64,000 nt of DNA from JANNBN01 sp963763885. Lineage in GTDB: Bacteria > Actinomycetota > Acidimicrobiia > Acidimicrobiales > JANYDT01. This document shows, piece after piece, positions 48,803 through 57,985 of the stretch (positions within the stretch are counted from its first letter, which is position 1; each line of letters begins with the position of its first letter). Made by a program: the position numbers and the translations under genes. The notes under the pieces are model-generated. The model made no database searches and was not told the origin of the DNA. It was given only the letters and a program-made list of their open reading frames with translations. The DNA is taken from contig CAVXQD010000007.1 in assembly GCA_963763885.1 (NCBI GenBank), positions 744,001 to 808,000 on the forward strand, in the 5' to 3' direction.

Positions 48803-50620
48803 CTACTCGACGGTGACGGACTTGGCCAGGTTGCGAGGCTGATCCACGTCACGACCCAGTTTGGTTGCGGCGTGATAGGCCAGCAGCTGCAACGGGATGT
48901 TGAGCACAATTGGGTCTAACTCGTTGCAGACGCTTGGCACCGTGATCACGTCGTCGGCCAGGCTCGGGTCGATTGGTCGCTGCGTGATAGCGATCACCGG
49001 GCCCTTGCGAGCACGGACCTGCTGGATGGAGGACAGGTTCTTTTCGAACAGGTCATCGTTGGGCAGCACCACAACGGTTGGGAACGACTCAGAGATGAGC
49101 GCAATGGGGCCGTGCTTCAGTTCGGCCGCTGCATACGCTTCTGCGTGGATATAGCTGACCTCTTTCAGCTTCAGTGCGCCTTCGAGTGCAATCGGATAAC
49201 CGGTGTTGCGGCCGATGAAGAACATGGAGCTGGAGTCCTTGTACTTGTCGGCCACAGCCGCAATCTGATCTTCGAGTTCAAGCACTGCACGAACCGTGTC
49301 TGGTAAGGCTTTGAGGCCTTCGATGATGCGGCGGCCGTCGCTTGGACCAAGGTCACGAACCCGGCCAAGGTGCAGACCAAGGAGCGCAAAGGACACCAAC
49401 ATGGAGGTAAAGACCTTGGTGGATGCAACCGATACTTCGGGCCCAGCATGCATGTAGATGCCGTCGCACTCGCGGGCAATCGTGGAACCAACCACGTTCA
49501 CCACAGCCATGACCTTGCCGCCCTTGCGCTTGATCTCCATCACTGCCGCAAGCGTGTCTGCGGTCTCGCCGGACTGTGACACGGCAACATAGAGCACGTC
49601 GGGTTCGATCACCGGGTTGCGATAACGGAACTCACTGGCACTTTCGGCATCGGCCGGAATGCGCGCCATGTTCTCGATCATCTGCGCGCCTGCGATTCCG
49701 GCGTTGAGAGCCGTGCCACAGCCGAGGAACTTGACTCGACGGATACCCATCAGTTCTCGGGCAGACATGTTGACGCCCCCCAGGTGCGCCGTGTTGAAGC
49801 GCTCATCGAGGCGGCCACGCAACGCGCGTTCGATGGCAACAGGCTGTTCGTGGATCTCTTTGCGGAGGAAGTGTTCGTAGCCGCCCTTGTCGAGCTGCTC
49901 GATGTTCCACGTCACGTCCAGCACACGCTTCTGGGTAGGTGTTGCGTCCAGCTGGAACGTCCGGTATCCGTCGGCCTTGAGGACCGCCATTTCACCATCG
50001 TCGAGTGGGACAACCTGCTTGGTATGGCGCACCATTGCGGTGACGTCCGAGCCGACAAGCATTTCCTTCTCGCCGATGCCGATGATGACTGGCGAGCCGT
50101 TGCGGGCAACCACGATGCGGTCTGGCTGCGACGCATCGATCACGCAGATGCCGTACGTGCCCTCAACCATGGCAAGAGTGAGGCGGAGAGAGTCTTCGAG
50201 ATTGTGGCCTTCGGCGCGGTGCTTGGCAACGAGGTGGACAAGCGTCTCGGTGTCGGTTTCCGAGAGGAACACCACGCCGTCTGCTTCAAGCTTCATCCGC
50301 AGTTCGCCTGCGTTCTCGATGATGCCGTTGTGAACGAGTGCAACCGTGCCGGAGACGTGAGGGTGCGCGTTGACATCGTTGGGCTCACCGTGGGTTGCCC
50401 AACGAGTGTGGCCAATTGCCGGATGCCCGCTGAGTTTCTTCGGCAAAGCCGCTTCGAGCTCACGCAACTTGCCCTTCTTCTTGATGACCCTCAGCTCACC
50501 CTTGGGGCCAACAAGCGCGATGCCCGCTGAGTCATAGCCGCGGTATTCCACGCGCTGCAGACCTTCGAGGAGGATGGGTAAGCCGTCTTTTGGTCCGATG
50601 TAGCCGACGATGCCGCACAT
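48803..50620 (-). CDS. glmS: Glutamine--fructose-6-phosphate aminotransferase
   Basis: GlmS (fructose-6-P + Gln to GlcN-6-P + Glu), 605 aa, full length. N-terminal nucleophile Cys2 in MCGIVGYIGPKDG, RVEYRGYDSAGIAL, GHTRWATHGEPNDVNAHPH. Two SIS domains: YVAVSQSGETADTLAA and MFFIGRNTGYPIALEGALKL, ending DVDQPRNLAKSVTVE. It catalyses the first step toward UDP-GlcNAc. No glmS ribozyme-like structure is apparent in the 147 bases upstream. Confidence 0.98.
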   Translation of the reverse strand: MCGIVGYIGPKDGLPILLEGLQRVEYRGYDSAGIALVGPKGELRVIKKKGKLRELEAALPKKLSGHPAIGHTRWATHGEPNDVNAHPHVSGTVALVHNGIIENAGELRMKLEADGVVFLSETDTETLVHLVAKHRAEGHNLEDSLRLTLAMVEGTYGICVIDASQPDRIVVARNGSPVIIGIGEKEMLVGSDVTAMVRHTKQVVPLDDGEMAVLKADGYRTFQLDATPTQKRVLDVTWNIEQLDKGGYEHFLRKEIHEQPVAIERALRGRLDERFNTAHLGGVNMSARELMGIRRVKFLGCGTALNAGIAGAQMIENMARIPADAESASEFRYRNPVIEPDVLYVAVSQSGETADTLAAVMEIKRKGGKVMAVVNVVGSTIARECDGIYMHAGPEVSVASTKVFTSMLVSFALLGLHLGRVRDLGPSDGRRIIEGLKALPDTVRAVLELEDQIAAVADKYKDSSSMFFIGRNTGYPIALEGALKLKEVSYIHAEAYAAAELKHGPIALISESFPTVVVLPNDDLFEKNLSSIQQVRARKGPVIAITQRPIDPSLADDVITVPSVCNELDPIVLNIPLQLLAYHAATKLGRDVDQPRNLAKSVTVE

Positions 50621-50767
50621 GGTGTCTCGCTTTCAGACACCGACCCGCGGCGTCACGCTGTATGGATTGAAAAATTGCTGGTGAGCCCTGGAGCGCTCAG
50701 AAGCAACGGAAAGGATGAAGCAGTCTTCGGCTTTTTTCGGGCGTGCGTTGAGGATTCAGCCTGAGTT

Positions 50768-51055
50768 TCAGCCGTAGACAATTCGCCGCAGCTGCCGTTC
50801 GCTCAGCACCGGGGGTGCTACTACCCGGGATGTAAGTTCACGACCGACCTGCGACCAGATGGCTGCGTTCTGCGAGCCGGTGGCTTGCAGCTCACGATGA
50901 CGCCGTCTGACGTATTGCTCGACGGTCTCACCGTGGTGGGCAACCACCTCGGCAACCACCCGCGTCAGCACAGTCCGTGAGAGCTGGGTGGTCCGCTCGA
51001 GTTGATCGAGCAGGTCATCCAAATCGGGCTGACCGGGCAGGTTGTCGTCCGTCAT
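50768..51055 (-). CDS. Hypothetical protein, 95 aa
   Basis: Small cytoplasmic protein, predicted all helical: DLDDLLDQLERTTQLSRTVL, TRVVAEVVAHHGETVEQYVRRR, then SQVGRELTSRVVAPPVLSERQLRRIVYG. No family recognised. It reads on the same strand as glmS and lies 147 bases upstream of it. The upstream region is shared with the divergent fibronectin-type gene. Confidence 0.65.
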   Translation of the reverse strand: MTDDNLPGQPDLDDLLDQLERTTQLSRTVLTRVVAEVVAHHGETVEQYVRRRHRELQATGSQNAAIWSQVGRELTSRVVAPPVLSERQLRRIVYG

Positions 51056-51100
51056 GCACGGCCAGTAAACCAGAAATGACGTGATATCTGCACGATTTTG

Positions 51101-51112
51101 CCCGATATCGGG
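51101..51112. promoter_or_regulatory. 12-bp perfect palindrome, possible operator
   Basis: CCCGATATCGGG lies between the 95-aa hypothetical gene and the divergent fibronectin-type gene, 112 bases before the latter's start. A GATATC also occurs at about 51083. It may be an operator for either gene; no regulator is identified. Confidence 0.35.
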
Positions 51113-51224
51113 TAGAACGCCGACGTTTTACTCAAATCGGTGTCATTCACACTGATGAGAAGGGATCAAAAGCCCCTCACACCGAGATCACCGATCGATT
51201 GCAGTCCCCGGTGAAGATAGGTTC

Positions 51225-52502
51225 ATGAAGAACCACTTGCGCTCCCGGATCACCGCAGTCGCACTCATCAGCGCGCTGGTGATTGCAGCAACTGTCAAAG
51301 CGGCTGAGCCGGCGTCGGCCCAGACCGTGGCACCAACCGTTGCTCCTGGTGTACCTGCTGGGTTCCAAACCAGCCCGGTGCAATTCCTGTCAGCGGTTCG
51401 TCAGGGCGACAACGACGTCAAGGTGAGCTGGGTTCCGCCGCAGACGGCTCTGTCACCAATCCTGCGATACCGCGTGGGAGTGGTGTCTGACAGTGCAAGC
51501 GCGCTGCCAAACCCGTCGCTCATCATCGTCAACTCAGGCACCACCTCGGTGACGTTCAAGCGTCTCAAGACCGGGCACACTTACTTCTTCCAGGTGCAGC
51601 CGGAAACCGCTGTCGGGGCTGGTGCAGTCAGCGAACTCACCCCGCCGATCGCCATCACCGACGGGTCTGAACGCAAGCCCTTCCCGGTCACCGGCGTAGC
51701 AATCACGGTCCTCTCGCCTTCGCAGGTTGCAGTGGTGTGGACCCCACCCGTCGCTCGACCCAATGTCACCATCACTAAATACCGCATCACCACATTCCCT
51801 TCCAGTCGCACCACCGATGTGCCGGTTCAGATCAATAGTGTTGTGCTCACCTCGCTCAAATCCGGGGTGACCTATTACGTGCAGGTGCAGGCCATCTCCA
51901 ACGAGGGCAAGACTTCCGACCCAGCGCTCTCCAACCCAACGCTCATTCCGTTCCCCACTCCGGTGACCCCGGCGCCAACTGCACCCCCAACGCCAGCACC
52001 AACCACGTCAACCACCACAACAACAACCACCACGCTTCCGCTTGCATTGCCTTCCCCAGTTGCAGTCCCCGCTCTCGCGAAGGCCGCCCGCTGCACTTCA
52101 CGGGTCTGGAACCCCGCGTTGCTGGGTGTTCCGTCGAAGCTTCAGGCCGGAGCTCCTGCCGGTGTCTACATCTGGACTGACGGACGCACAATTCATCTGC
52201 GTACATACAACAACCTCACCACGCCGGTCCGGTTCAGCGGCAGCGTGAGCGCAAACACGTCCATGCCAACTGCACGCTTCTACCTTGAACCCGACGCCGA
52301 CTCGGTGTCGGTCGGTCGCTCGGCCGTGTCATTCTCGTTCGCCTCCGCTTACGACCTTGATGCACTTCGCTTCGACGGTCGTTGCGTTCGATCGCTGACG
52401 TTCCGCTTGTTCCTGAACGGTGCACCAATCAACCCAGCCCAGGTGTTCCTGGGCGCCAACAGCGTGAACCCCTCCACGTCGTCGTTCGTCATCACCCGCT
52501 GA
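51225..52502 (+). CDS. Secreted fibronectin type III protein with unknown C-terminal domain
   Basis: A 425-aa exported protein. Signal peptide: MKNHLRSRITAVALISALVI followed by AATVKAAEPASAQ. Two fibronectin type III domains follow at about residues 48-135 (VKVSWVPPQ, YRVGVVSDS, GHTYFFQVQPE) and 145-240 (VAVVWTPPVARPNVTITKYR, GVTYYVQVQAISNEGKTSDP). Then a Pro/Thr linker with a run of Thr (residues about 245-275). The last 145 residues form a beta-rich domain with a Cys pair (AARCTSRVW ... DGRCVRSL), WTDGRTIHLRTYNNLTTPVR and FSFASAYDLDALRFDG; no family recognised. Likely a cell-surface or matrix-binding protein. Confidence 0.85.
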   Translation: MKNHLRSRITAVALISALVIAATVKAAEPASAQTVAPTVAPGVPAGFQTSPVQFLSAVRQGDNDVKVSWVPPQTALSPILRYRVGVVSDSASALPNPSLIIVNSGTTSVTFKRLKTGHTYFFQVQPETAVGAGAVSELTPPIAITDGSERKPFPVTGVAITVLSPSQVAVVWTPPVARPNVTITKYRITTFPSSRTTDVPVQINSVVLTSLKSGVTYYVQVQAISNEGKTSDPALSNPTLIPFPTPVTPAPTAPPTPAPTTSTTTTTTTTLPLALPSPVAVPALAKAARCTSRVWNPALLGVPSKLQAGAPAGVYIWTDGRTIHLRTYNNLTTPVRFSGSVSANTSMPTARFYLEPDADSVSVGRSAVSFSFASAYDLDALRFDGRCVRSLTFRLFLNGAPINPAQVFLGANSVNPSTSSFVITR

Positions 52503-52561
52503 CGGGGTCTGAATCACACACGCTGAACTACCCGTTGGCCGCCAGCCTGCGGAGACCGGCG

Positions 52562-54823
52562 TTAACTTCCTCCCGAAGGGCGTCGCTTGCGGCGCCCTTC
52601 GGCGCGAGGCGGGAAGGTTGTGGAGATCGTGCCCATCAGGTCTTCGGCCTGTTGCAGGCTGCTCCCGTCGGCGGCCGGATCGAACCGCTCTCGTTCCAAG
52701 AGCGCAACCACAGCCCGAGTGTTTGGCTCTTGCTCTGCACCCAGATGCGCGTCAAGTGCTCCGGCAAACTCCAACAGGGTCTGGCCAGGTGCACGTCGGC
52801 ACTCGTGGTCTTCGCCGAAACGTTCGACTTTCCTGATCGAAACATCGATCGGCGAACCAGGGCGACGCGTCTGTTTTACTCCCTTCACCAGCAACAGAAA
52901 CAGACCGACAAGCGCAGCGGCAATCCCGCCGTAGACCAGCAAGTTCCGCAGCCCATCTTTGCTGCTAGCGGCAGGAACCGGCTCCGGCGGCAGCTTGCGG
53001 ACCGGCACCGCTCGGGTTGGGTCGCGTTCGGCCCATCCGTAGCCAGGCAGGTAGTACTCAACCCAAGCGTGCGCGTCTCGGCCCAGAACGCTGTACGTTC
53101 CGTCAGCCAGCTGGGTGCTTGGCAGGTACCCAGTTGCTAAGCGCGCAGGTATCCCGTTAGCGCGGAGCAGCATGACCGTTGCAGTTGCAATCTGTTCGCA
53201 CCATCCAGCCTTGGAATCGAACAGGAAGTCGTCAACCACGTCAGCGCCGGTTTTGGCATTCTGGCGTGCGGTGTAGTCGTAGACAGTGTTCGCAGCCAGC
53301 CAGGACTCCGCTCCCGAAATGACACCCTGGATGCTGGTCTGCCCACTGCCAATACTTTCCGCAAGGGCACGGGATCGGTCAGTCAGCGTGGACGTGTCGA
53401 AATGCTCTGCGCGCACACCATACGTGGTCATCTCGTCCCTTGACTGAAGCAGGGAACTGATCAGCACATCGGGTGCATCGTCGCGTTGCGGATGGCGGGC
53501 CGAGATGACGGAGTACTGACTGCCCTCCCCCATCGACCGGTTGGTGACCACAGACTCGTCGTCTTTCAGGAGCAAGCTTTGCGCTGCCAGGTCAACCTGA
53601 GCGATGCGACTTGGGCCGAAGACAAGGTTGGTGGAACCCTTTCGCAGTTCCACACGGGTGAGCAGCACGTCGCCGGACCTCGCAGGATCTGTGGCTGCGG
53701 AAAATGCTGATTCGAAGGGTTGCAGAGATCGGATGACCTCAGCCGAGCTGAACCACCGGCGGCCGTCCCAGCTGTCGAAAGACTGGCCTTTCAACAGCGG
53801 CGCCCCGGCAGATGTTGCGCCTTTGGCAAACCTGTTGCGGCCGTAGGAAACTGATGCTCGCAAGACCTCTTCATCGCTGGTGGCGCCGAAGTCATCGATC
53901 TCGAAGGAGTCTGCGGCACCCAGCACCTGCGATGAGCCGCTGCCTCGTCTGGCTCCGCGAAACACCGACGCTCCCTGGCCAAGCCCCGTCCCACCGAGAG
54001 CGCCGCCAGTGGCCTGCGTCAACCGATCGGCGGTGGCATTGCTGATGCGCTGGGTGGTGGGGGAAACGATCGGCTCAAGTAACGCAGCCAATCCAACGCA
54101 CAACGCTGTGATGGCCAAACCGGCCGAGAAGCCTCGTCGGCTGGGAGTGCGGAATAGTCCTTCGCCGCGGCGATCCGTGACAGGTGCCGAGAACGGAGCG
54201 GGAATGTTTGGCGCGGTTGCCAACTCGGCGAGGCCAAGGCGGGCGACCGTCGCGCATGCCAGCAGCACAGCGCCGACACACAGGACCGGCAGCCAGATGG
54301 GGATGCCCGTATAGCCAGGATCGAACCACCAACCCCTTGAGGCCGTCTGCGACGCCAGCGCCAACGCAAGCGTGCCAGCGGAACACGCGATCGAGATCGT
54401 GAGGCCAGACCTTGTCCCGAACAGCAAACCAACAGCAGCCGCAGTCACGCCGACAAGCGACATGCCATCGGAGCCAGCTTCGCTCCCCATCGCCAGCCAC
54501 AGGAAGGGAGCCGCCCCCGCTGCCACCATGACGACGTGGAGCAGCAACCACCAGCCGGTGCCGTGCGAACCCTGAGGTCTGGTTCGACGCTCCGCTGCAG
54601 GACGATCATCTCCGGGACGTGCCCGGCGACTGAGCGCGACCGCAAATGACATGCATCCGACAATGATCTGCCAGGCGAGCGCACCTCGAGAAACTCGCCC
54701 ACCAAACGCCGCGCAAGCTGTGGCCGTAATGGCCGCGATGGCAGTTGGCGCGTTTGCCCACCACGTGGTGTCGCCAAGATCGCCCACACGCGTACGCGGC
54801 ATGACGCCGGGAGAGGTGGTCAT
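52562..54823 (-). CDS. TgpA-like transglutaminase-domain membrane protein
   Basis: A 753-aa membrane protein: about six N-terminal transmembrane helices (residues about 20-280), a large extracytoplasmic region, and a transglutaminase-like domain near residues 500-605. The triad is Cys in AGWCEQIATATVML, His in GRDAHAWVEYYLPGYGW and Asp in ERDPTRAVP. One more transmembrane segment (LLVYGGIAAALVGLFLLLV) and a DUF4129-like tail end the protein. It belongs to the TgpA group usually linked to MoxR and DUF58 genes, as here. The ATG at 54823 overlaps the DUF58 stop by four bases. Confidence 0.9.
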   Translation of the reverse strand: MTTSPGVMPRTRVGDLGDTTWWANAPTAIAAITATACAAFGGRVSRGALAWQIIVGCMSFAVALSRRARPGDDRPAAERRTRPQGSHGTGWWLLLHVVMVAAGAAPFLWLAMGSEAGSDGMSLVGVTAAAVGLLFGTRSGLTISIACSAGTLALALASQTASRGWWFDPGYTGIPIWLPVLCVGAVLLACATVARLGLAELATAPNIPAPFSAPVTDRRGEGLFRTPSRRGFSAGLAITALCVGLAALLEPIVSPTTQRISNATADRLTQATGGALGGTGLGQGASVFRGARRGSGSSQVLGAADSFEIDDFGATSDEEVLRASVSYGRNRFAKGATSAGAPLLKGQSFDSWDGRRWFSSAEVIRSLQPFESAFSAATDPARSGDVLLTRVELRKGSTNLVFGPSRIAQVDLAAQSLLLKDDESVVTNRSMGEGSQYSVISARHPQRDDAPDVLISSLLQSRDEMTTYGVRAEHFDTSTLTDRSRALAESIGSGQTSIQGVISGAESWLAANTVYDYTARQNAKTGADVVDDFLFDSKAGWCEQIATATVMLLRANGIPARLATGYLPSTQLADGTYSVLGRDAHAWVEYYLPGYGWAERDPTRAVPVRKLPPEPVPAASSKDGLRNLLVYGGIAAALVGLFLLLVKGVKQTRRPGSPIDVSIRKVERFGEDHECRRAPGQTLLEFAGALDAHLGAEQEPNTRAVVALLERERFDPAADGSSLQQAEDLMGTISTTFPPRAEGRRKRRPSGGS

Positions 54824-55929
54824 AGCGGAACCTCTGCGAGCCCTGGGGATAGGATCCCTTGGGTAGCATGTGTACGTACGATACCGATAGGCGGGTTGCT
54901 GCCGGAGTGGTCCGGAATCGGCGTTGATCCGGCGGGGCAGACCACCACACCGTTCACGCACCACTGTCCGCCGATAGCTCTCACCGTTCCGTTGTTCGGT
55001 TGCCCCATCAGGCCGGTTGCACCGTGGAACTCGCCAGGTTCGACGGCGGCCAGAACCTCGTCGGCCTGCGTGGTGGAAGAGACCTGTACTCGTGCGCGCG
55101 TGGTGGCGAGATCAACTCGGAATCCTCCGCCCACCAACGAGTGCACCAACCACGTGGCTTCCGCGAGGATTGCTTCACCGCGGGCGCTACCGTCGATGTG
55201 GTCGACAATCACGGTGATGGTCTGCGAGCCGCCCAGCTTCTCGAGTTGCTTCACGTGTACCGTGCCGGTGCGTGCCGTTGCGGGCCAGTGCACGGAGCTG
55301 ATGCGGTCACCTCGCTCGAAGGGGCGCACTGACTCTGGGCCGCCTGGGATGTCTCCGCCACGGCTCACCTCACCGTCGCCTGCAACCCTTGCAGTGGTAA
55401 CCGCAGCAAGGACTGGCTCGATTGGTGACAAACGGGGCGCCACCACCAGCGGGGACGAGAGGTTGCGCAACACCTGCTTGGTTGCGTGCAGTGGAAGGAA
55501 CATGGGGCCGGTACTGATGAGGTGAAGTTGTGCCACGGTGAAGACGCCGCGTTGGTCCAACACCACCGGGAGCGACGTGGGACGCGACGCGACCAACGGC
55601 ACCCGATTGCGTCGTGACGCGCCAACCAACAACCATCCGCCTCGGGCTGCTGGGTCTTCGGGCGTGGTCACGGTCCACACCATTGCGTGGCCAACCCGGC
55701 CCAGCGGAGGAGCGGCCAACGACAACTCGGCACCTGCAACGTGGCGGTACGCGAACCAATAGTTGATGCCCAGGGAAATGAACAGAGCCAGTAGCGGAAG
55801 CGTGACGTTGAGGCCAGGGAGTGCAAGCGCTGAGGTGCACAGGAACACCAACAGGATGAGGGACCGCCGAGCCAGCGGGCGCGGGCGCCCCGATCGCTTA
55901 GGGAGCGCGGACGGTATCGGTGACAGCAC
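54820..55929 (-). CDS. DUF58 domain protein
   Basis: A 369-aa membrane-anchored protein: two transmembrane helices near the N-terminus (LILLVFLCTSALALPGLNVT, LLALFISLGINYWFAYRH), then an extracytoplasmic-like beta domain and the DUF58 core (ESVRPFERGDRISSVHWPAT, TGTVHVKQLE). The vWA-like region (ITVIVDHIDGSARGEAILAE) follows. DUF58 proteins are coded with MoxR ATPases and are thought to be their substrates or partners. Start uncertain: GTG at 55929 here; an earlier start at 55965 overlaps MoxR more. Confidence 0.86.
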   Translation of the reverse strand: MLSPIPSALPKRSGRPRPLARRSLILLVFLCTSALALPGLNVTLPLLALFISLGINYWFAYRHVAGAELSLAAPPLGRVGHAMVWTVTTPEDPAARGGWLLVGASRRNRVPLVASRPTSLPVVLDQRGVFTVAQLHLISTGPMFLPLHATKQVLRNLSSPLVVAPRLSPIEPVLAAVTTARVAGDGEVSRGGDIPGGPESVRPFERGDRISSVHWPATARTGTVHVKQLEKLGGSQTITVIVDHIDGSARGEAILAEATWLVHSLVGGGFRVDLATTRARVQVSSTTQADEVLAAVEPGEFHGATGLMGQPNNGTVRAIGGQWCVNGVVVCPAGSTPIPDHSGSNPPIGIVRTHATQGILSPGLAEVPL

Positions 55930-56776
55930 CGACCCACTCCGACAACGTGGTGAGGCGCTCGTCACCGGGACGCATCATCCGGTGGGCAAGCACTGCGGGC
56001 GCGGCGTGTTTGATGTCGTCTGGGACAACGTACGTACGCCCCGCAATTGCAGCCAGCGCCCGTGACACGCTGAGCAGCGTCTGTGATGCGCGAGGTCCAA
56101 GCGTCACGGCGATTCCGGCCGTGGCCCCTGCGGAGCGCACCGCCTCGACGAGGTCCAAGAGGTAGTCGACCAGGCGACCATCGCAGTGAATGTCGGCCAC
56201 GGAACGCACGGCCGCAGTGAGATGTGCAGGGCTAGTAACTGCCGCCATGTGATTGACGCGGGTGGGTTCAAGCTCGACGAGGATGCGCCGTTCTGCCTGC
56301 CGCGACGGCCGGTTCATGGTTGCGATCAAGGCAAATCGGTCACGTTGGCCAGCAACCAACGGATACGTTCCGAGATCGCCGGTTGGGTTCTGTGTAGCGA
56401 TGAGGAAGAACGGGTCCGGTAGCTGATGACGGTCGCCGTCGACGCTCACCTGACGTTCAGCCATTGCTTCCAGCAGCGCTGATTGTGCACGTGGAGTTGC
56501 ACGGTTGATTTCGTCGAACAGCACCACGTGGTGCATAAGTGGGCCGGGACGGAACGTCCAATCGCCTGTGCGCTGATCAAATACGTTGGCGCCGGTGATG
56601 TCGGCAGGCAAGAGGTCTGCGGTGCCTTGGATACGGGCGAACCCACTGCCGCATGCTGCAACCAAGGCTTTGGCCAGTGTTGTCTTGCCAACACCTGGGG
56701 GTCCTTCAAGCAGCACGTGCCCACCGGCGAGGAGGCCAGCCACGGTGAAGCGGATTGCTTGCGCTTGGTCCACCAT
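55898..56776 (-). CDS. MoxR-family AAA+ ATPase, apparent 5' frameshift
   Basis: MoxR AAA+ ATPase: Walker A LLEGPPGVGKTTLAKAL, the MoxR insert QGTADLLPADITGANVFD, Walker B VVLFDEINRATPRAQSALLE, sensor FFLIATQNP, LVAGQRDRFALIA, and Arg finger/lid region LGPRASQTLLSVSRAL. From the ATG at 56776 the N-terminus is short. The same frame reads on upstream as ALGAATAQLLTEALSAV, which is typical MoxR helix but lacks a start. The adjacent frame starts at ATG 56936 or 56909 (MEPTADAPTSSSATPTS) and joins it if one C is removed from a C-run near 56838-56855. The full protein would have about 45 more residues. It is followed by DUF58 and TgpA. Confidence 0.87.
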   Translation of the reverse strand: MVDQAQAIRFTVAGLLAGGHVLLEGPPGVGKTTLAKALVAACGSGFARIQGTADLLPADITGANVFDQRTGDWTFRPGPLMHHVVLFDEINRATPRAQSALLEAMAERQVSVDGDRHQLPDPFFLIATQNPTGDLGTYPLVAGQRDRFALIATMNRPSRQAERRILVELEPTRVNHMAAVTSPAHLTAAVRSVADIHCDGRLVDYLLDLVEAVRSAGATAGIAVTLGPRASQTLLSVSRALAAIAGRTYVVPDDIKHAAPAVLAHRMMRPGDERLTTLSEWVGAVTDTVRAP

Positions 56777-57007
56777 TACCGCTGAGAGGGCTTCGGTGAG
56801 CAGCTGCGCTGTGGCAGCGCCGAGGGCGCCCGGGGCCGGGGGCCGGACTTGCCGGGGCCGAAGTCGGGGTGGCCGAGCTGGAAGTTGGCGCGTCTGCGGT
56901 CGGTTCCATAACGGTGTGGTCCGGAGAAGCGTTCATCCGAGTAAACGGTACTGGGCTCGACGCCCCAATAGGGACCTGCTGCTGATGAGCCCTCGGTGAA
57001 TGTGGGT

Positions 57008-57865
57008 TCAGGTCTCCGCTGCAATTGCGGCGATTTCGCCCAGACGAAGTTCACCCTCGCGGGTCTGTCCTCCCACTTCGAGAAATCGGCGCATCGCACC
57101 AACCGCACGTTCGTGGCCGATTGTTCTTGCGAACGCCCGAATTTCGTCGAGGAGGTCTGCCGGAAGGTCATGGTTTTCAGCGCGGAGAACACTGGCCTTG
57201 GCCTCGGCTACTGCGTGCGGCGGGAACGCCGCAGATCTGTGTGCGAGCGCTTCTGCCGCAGCGTGCGCTTCTTGACCCGTGCGGTAGCGACGGTTCACCC
57301 AACCCCATTGTTCTGCGGTGGCCGCGTCGATGTCTTCGCATCCGAGAATGACCTCCATTGCACGGCTGCGGCCGATGAGCCGGGGCAGCCGTTGGGTCCC
57401 GCCGCCACCGGGAAGGATGCCAAGGGCAACCTCGGGTTGGCTGAACACCGCTTGGTCCGACACGTATCGCACGTCGAAGGACATTGCGAGTTCGCTTCCT
57501 CCGCCACCTACCCGCCCGTCGATGACTGCGATCGTGAGCTTTGGCATGGACCTGAAGTGTTCGCAGACTCGGGTGAACAGCCCGGTTTCATGTGCCGGGG
57601 GCCGATCCGTCGGGAACCGCAGGATCAGGCTCACGTCGAAGTGGGCGATCCAGAAATCACTCAGCGCACTGTCCATCACAACGGCACCTACTGATGGGTC
57701 GCCTGCGGCCCACGCGCCCGCCTGGTCCAGTTCCGCCAGCATCCGTCCGTCGAACAGGTTGATCGGAGCACGATCAATCGTGATGGTCGCAACGCGGCCC
57801 GTTTGCTTCACCCGGAGGAACTGCAAGTCGGAGAACAGATCAGAAGGTTCAGAATGCTCGGCCAT
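57008..57865 (-). CDS. Enoyl-CoA hydratase/isomerase family protein
   Basis: Crotonase-fold protein, 285 aa. Features: VATITIDRAPINLFDGRML, VVMDSALSDFWIAHFDVSL, LTIAVIDGRVGGGGSELAMSFD (oxyanion hole) and FSQPEVALGILPGGGGTQRLPR, with the catalytic Glu in SQPEVALG. A second catalytic Glu near ALSDFWIA is not obvious, so it may be a hydratase variant. The C-terminus is helical (LRLGEIAAIAAET). The ATG at 57865 gives MAEHSEPSDLF; the frame is open upstream to 57916. A terminator hairpin lies just before it. Confidence 0.88.
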   Translation of the reverse strand: MAEHSEPSDLFSDLQFLRVKQTGRVATITIDRAPINLFDGRMLAELDQAGAWAAGDPSVGAVVMDSALSDFWIAHFDVSLILRFPTDRPPAHETGLFTRVCEHFRSMPKLTIAVIDGRVGGGGSELAMSFDVRYVSDQAVFSQPEVALGILPGGGGTQRLPRLIGRSRAMEVILGCEDIDAATAEQWGWVNRRYRTGQEAHAAAEALAHRSAAFPPHAVAEAKASVLRAENHDLPADLLDEIRAFARTIGHERAVGAMRRFLEVGGQTREGELRLGEIAAIAAET

Positions 57866-57919
57866 ACTTCGAACGGTAGAGCACGGAGCGTTTGACGTGC
57901 CTACCAGCGTCGCCAAAAC

Positions 57920-57969
57920 GTTGAAGTGTCAGTTTTCGCGCGCATTGGCCCAAAAACTGACACCTCAAC
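57920..57969 (-). terminator. Rho-independent terminator of the rhodanese gene
   Basis: Bases 57953-57969 and 57920-57936 form a 17-bp stem on the minus-strand transcript (one G-U pair), enclosing a 16-base loop rich in GC. The RNA continues GUUUUGG. It begins 17 bases after the rhodanese stop at 57986. The arms contain T/A runs on both sides, so it could work in both directions. Confidence 0.7.
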
Positions 57970-57985
57970 TCTTTGCTCGTGATTG

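Noticed and set aside
50621..50767. glmS ribozyme or riboswitch upstream of glmS
   Set aside because: The 147-base leader shows no double-pseudoknot-like pairing by eye, and these elements are not typical of actinobacteria.
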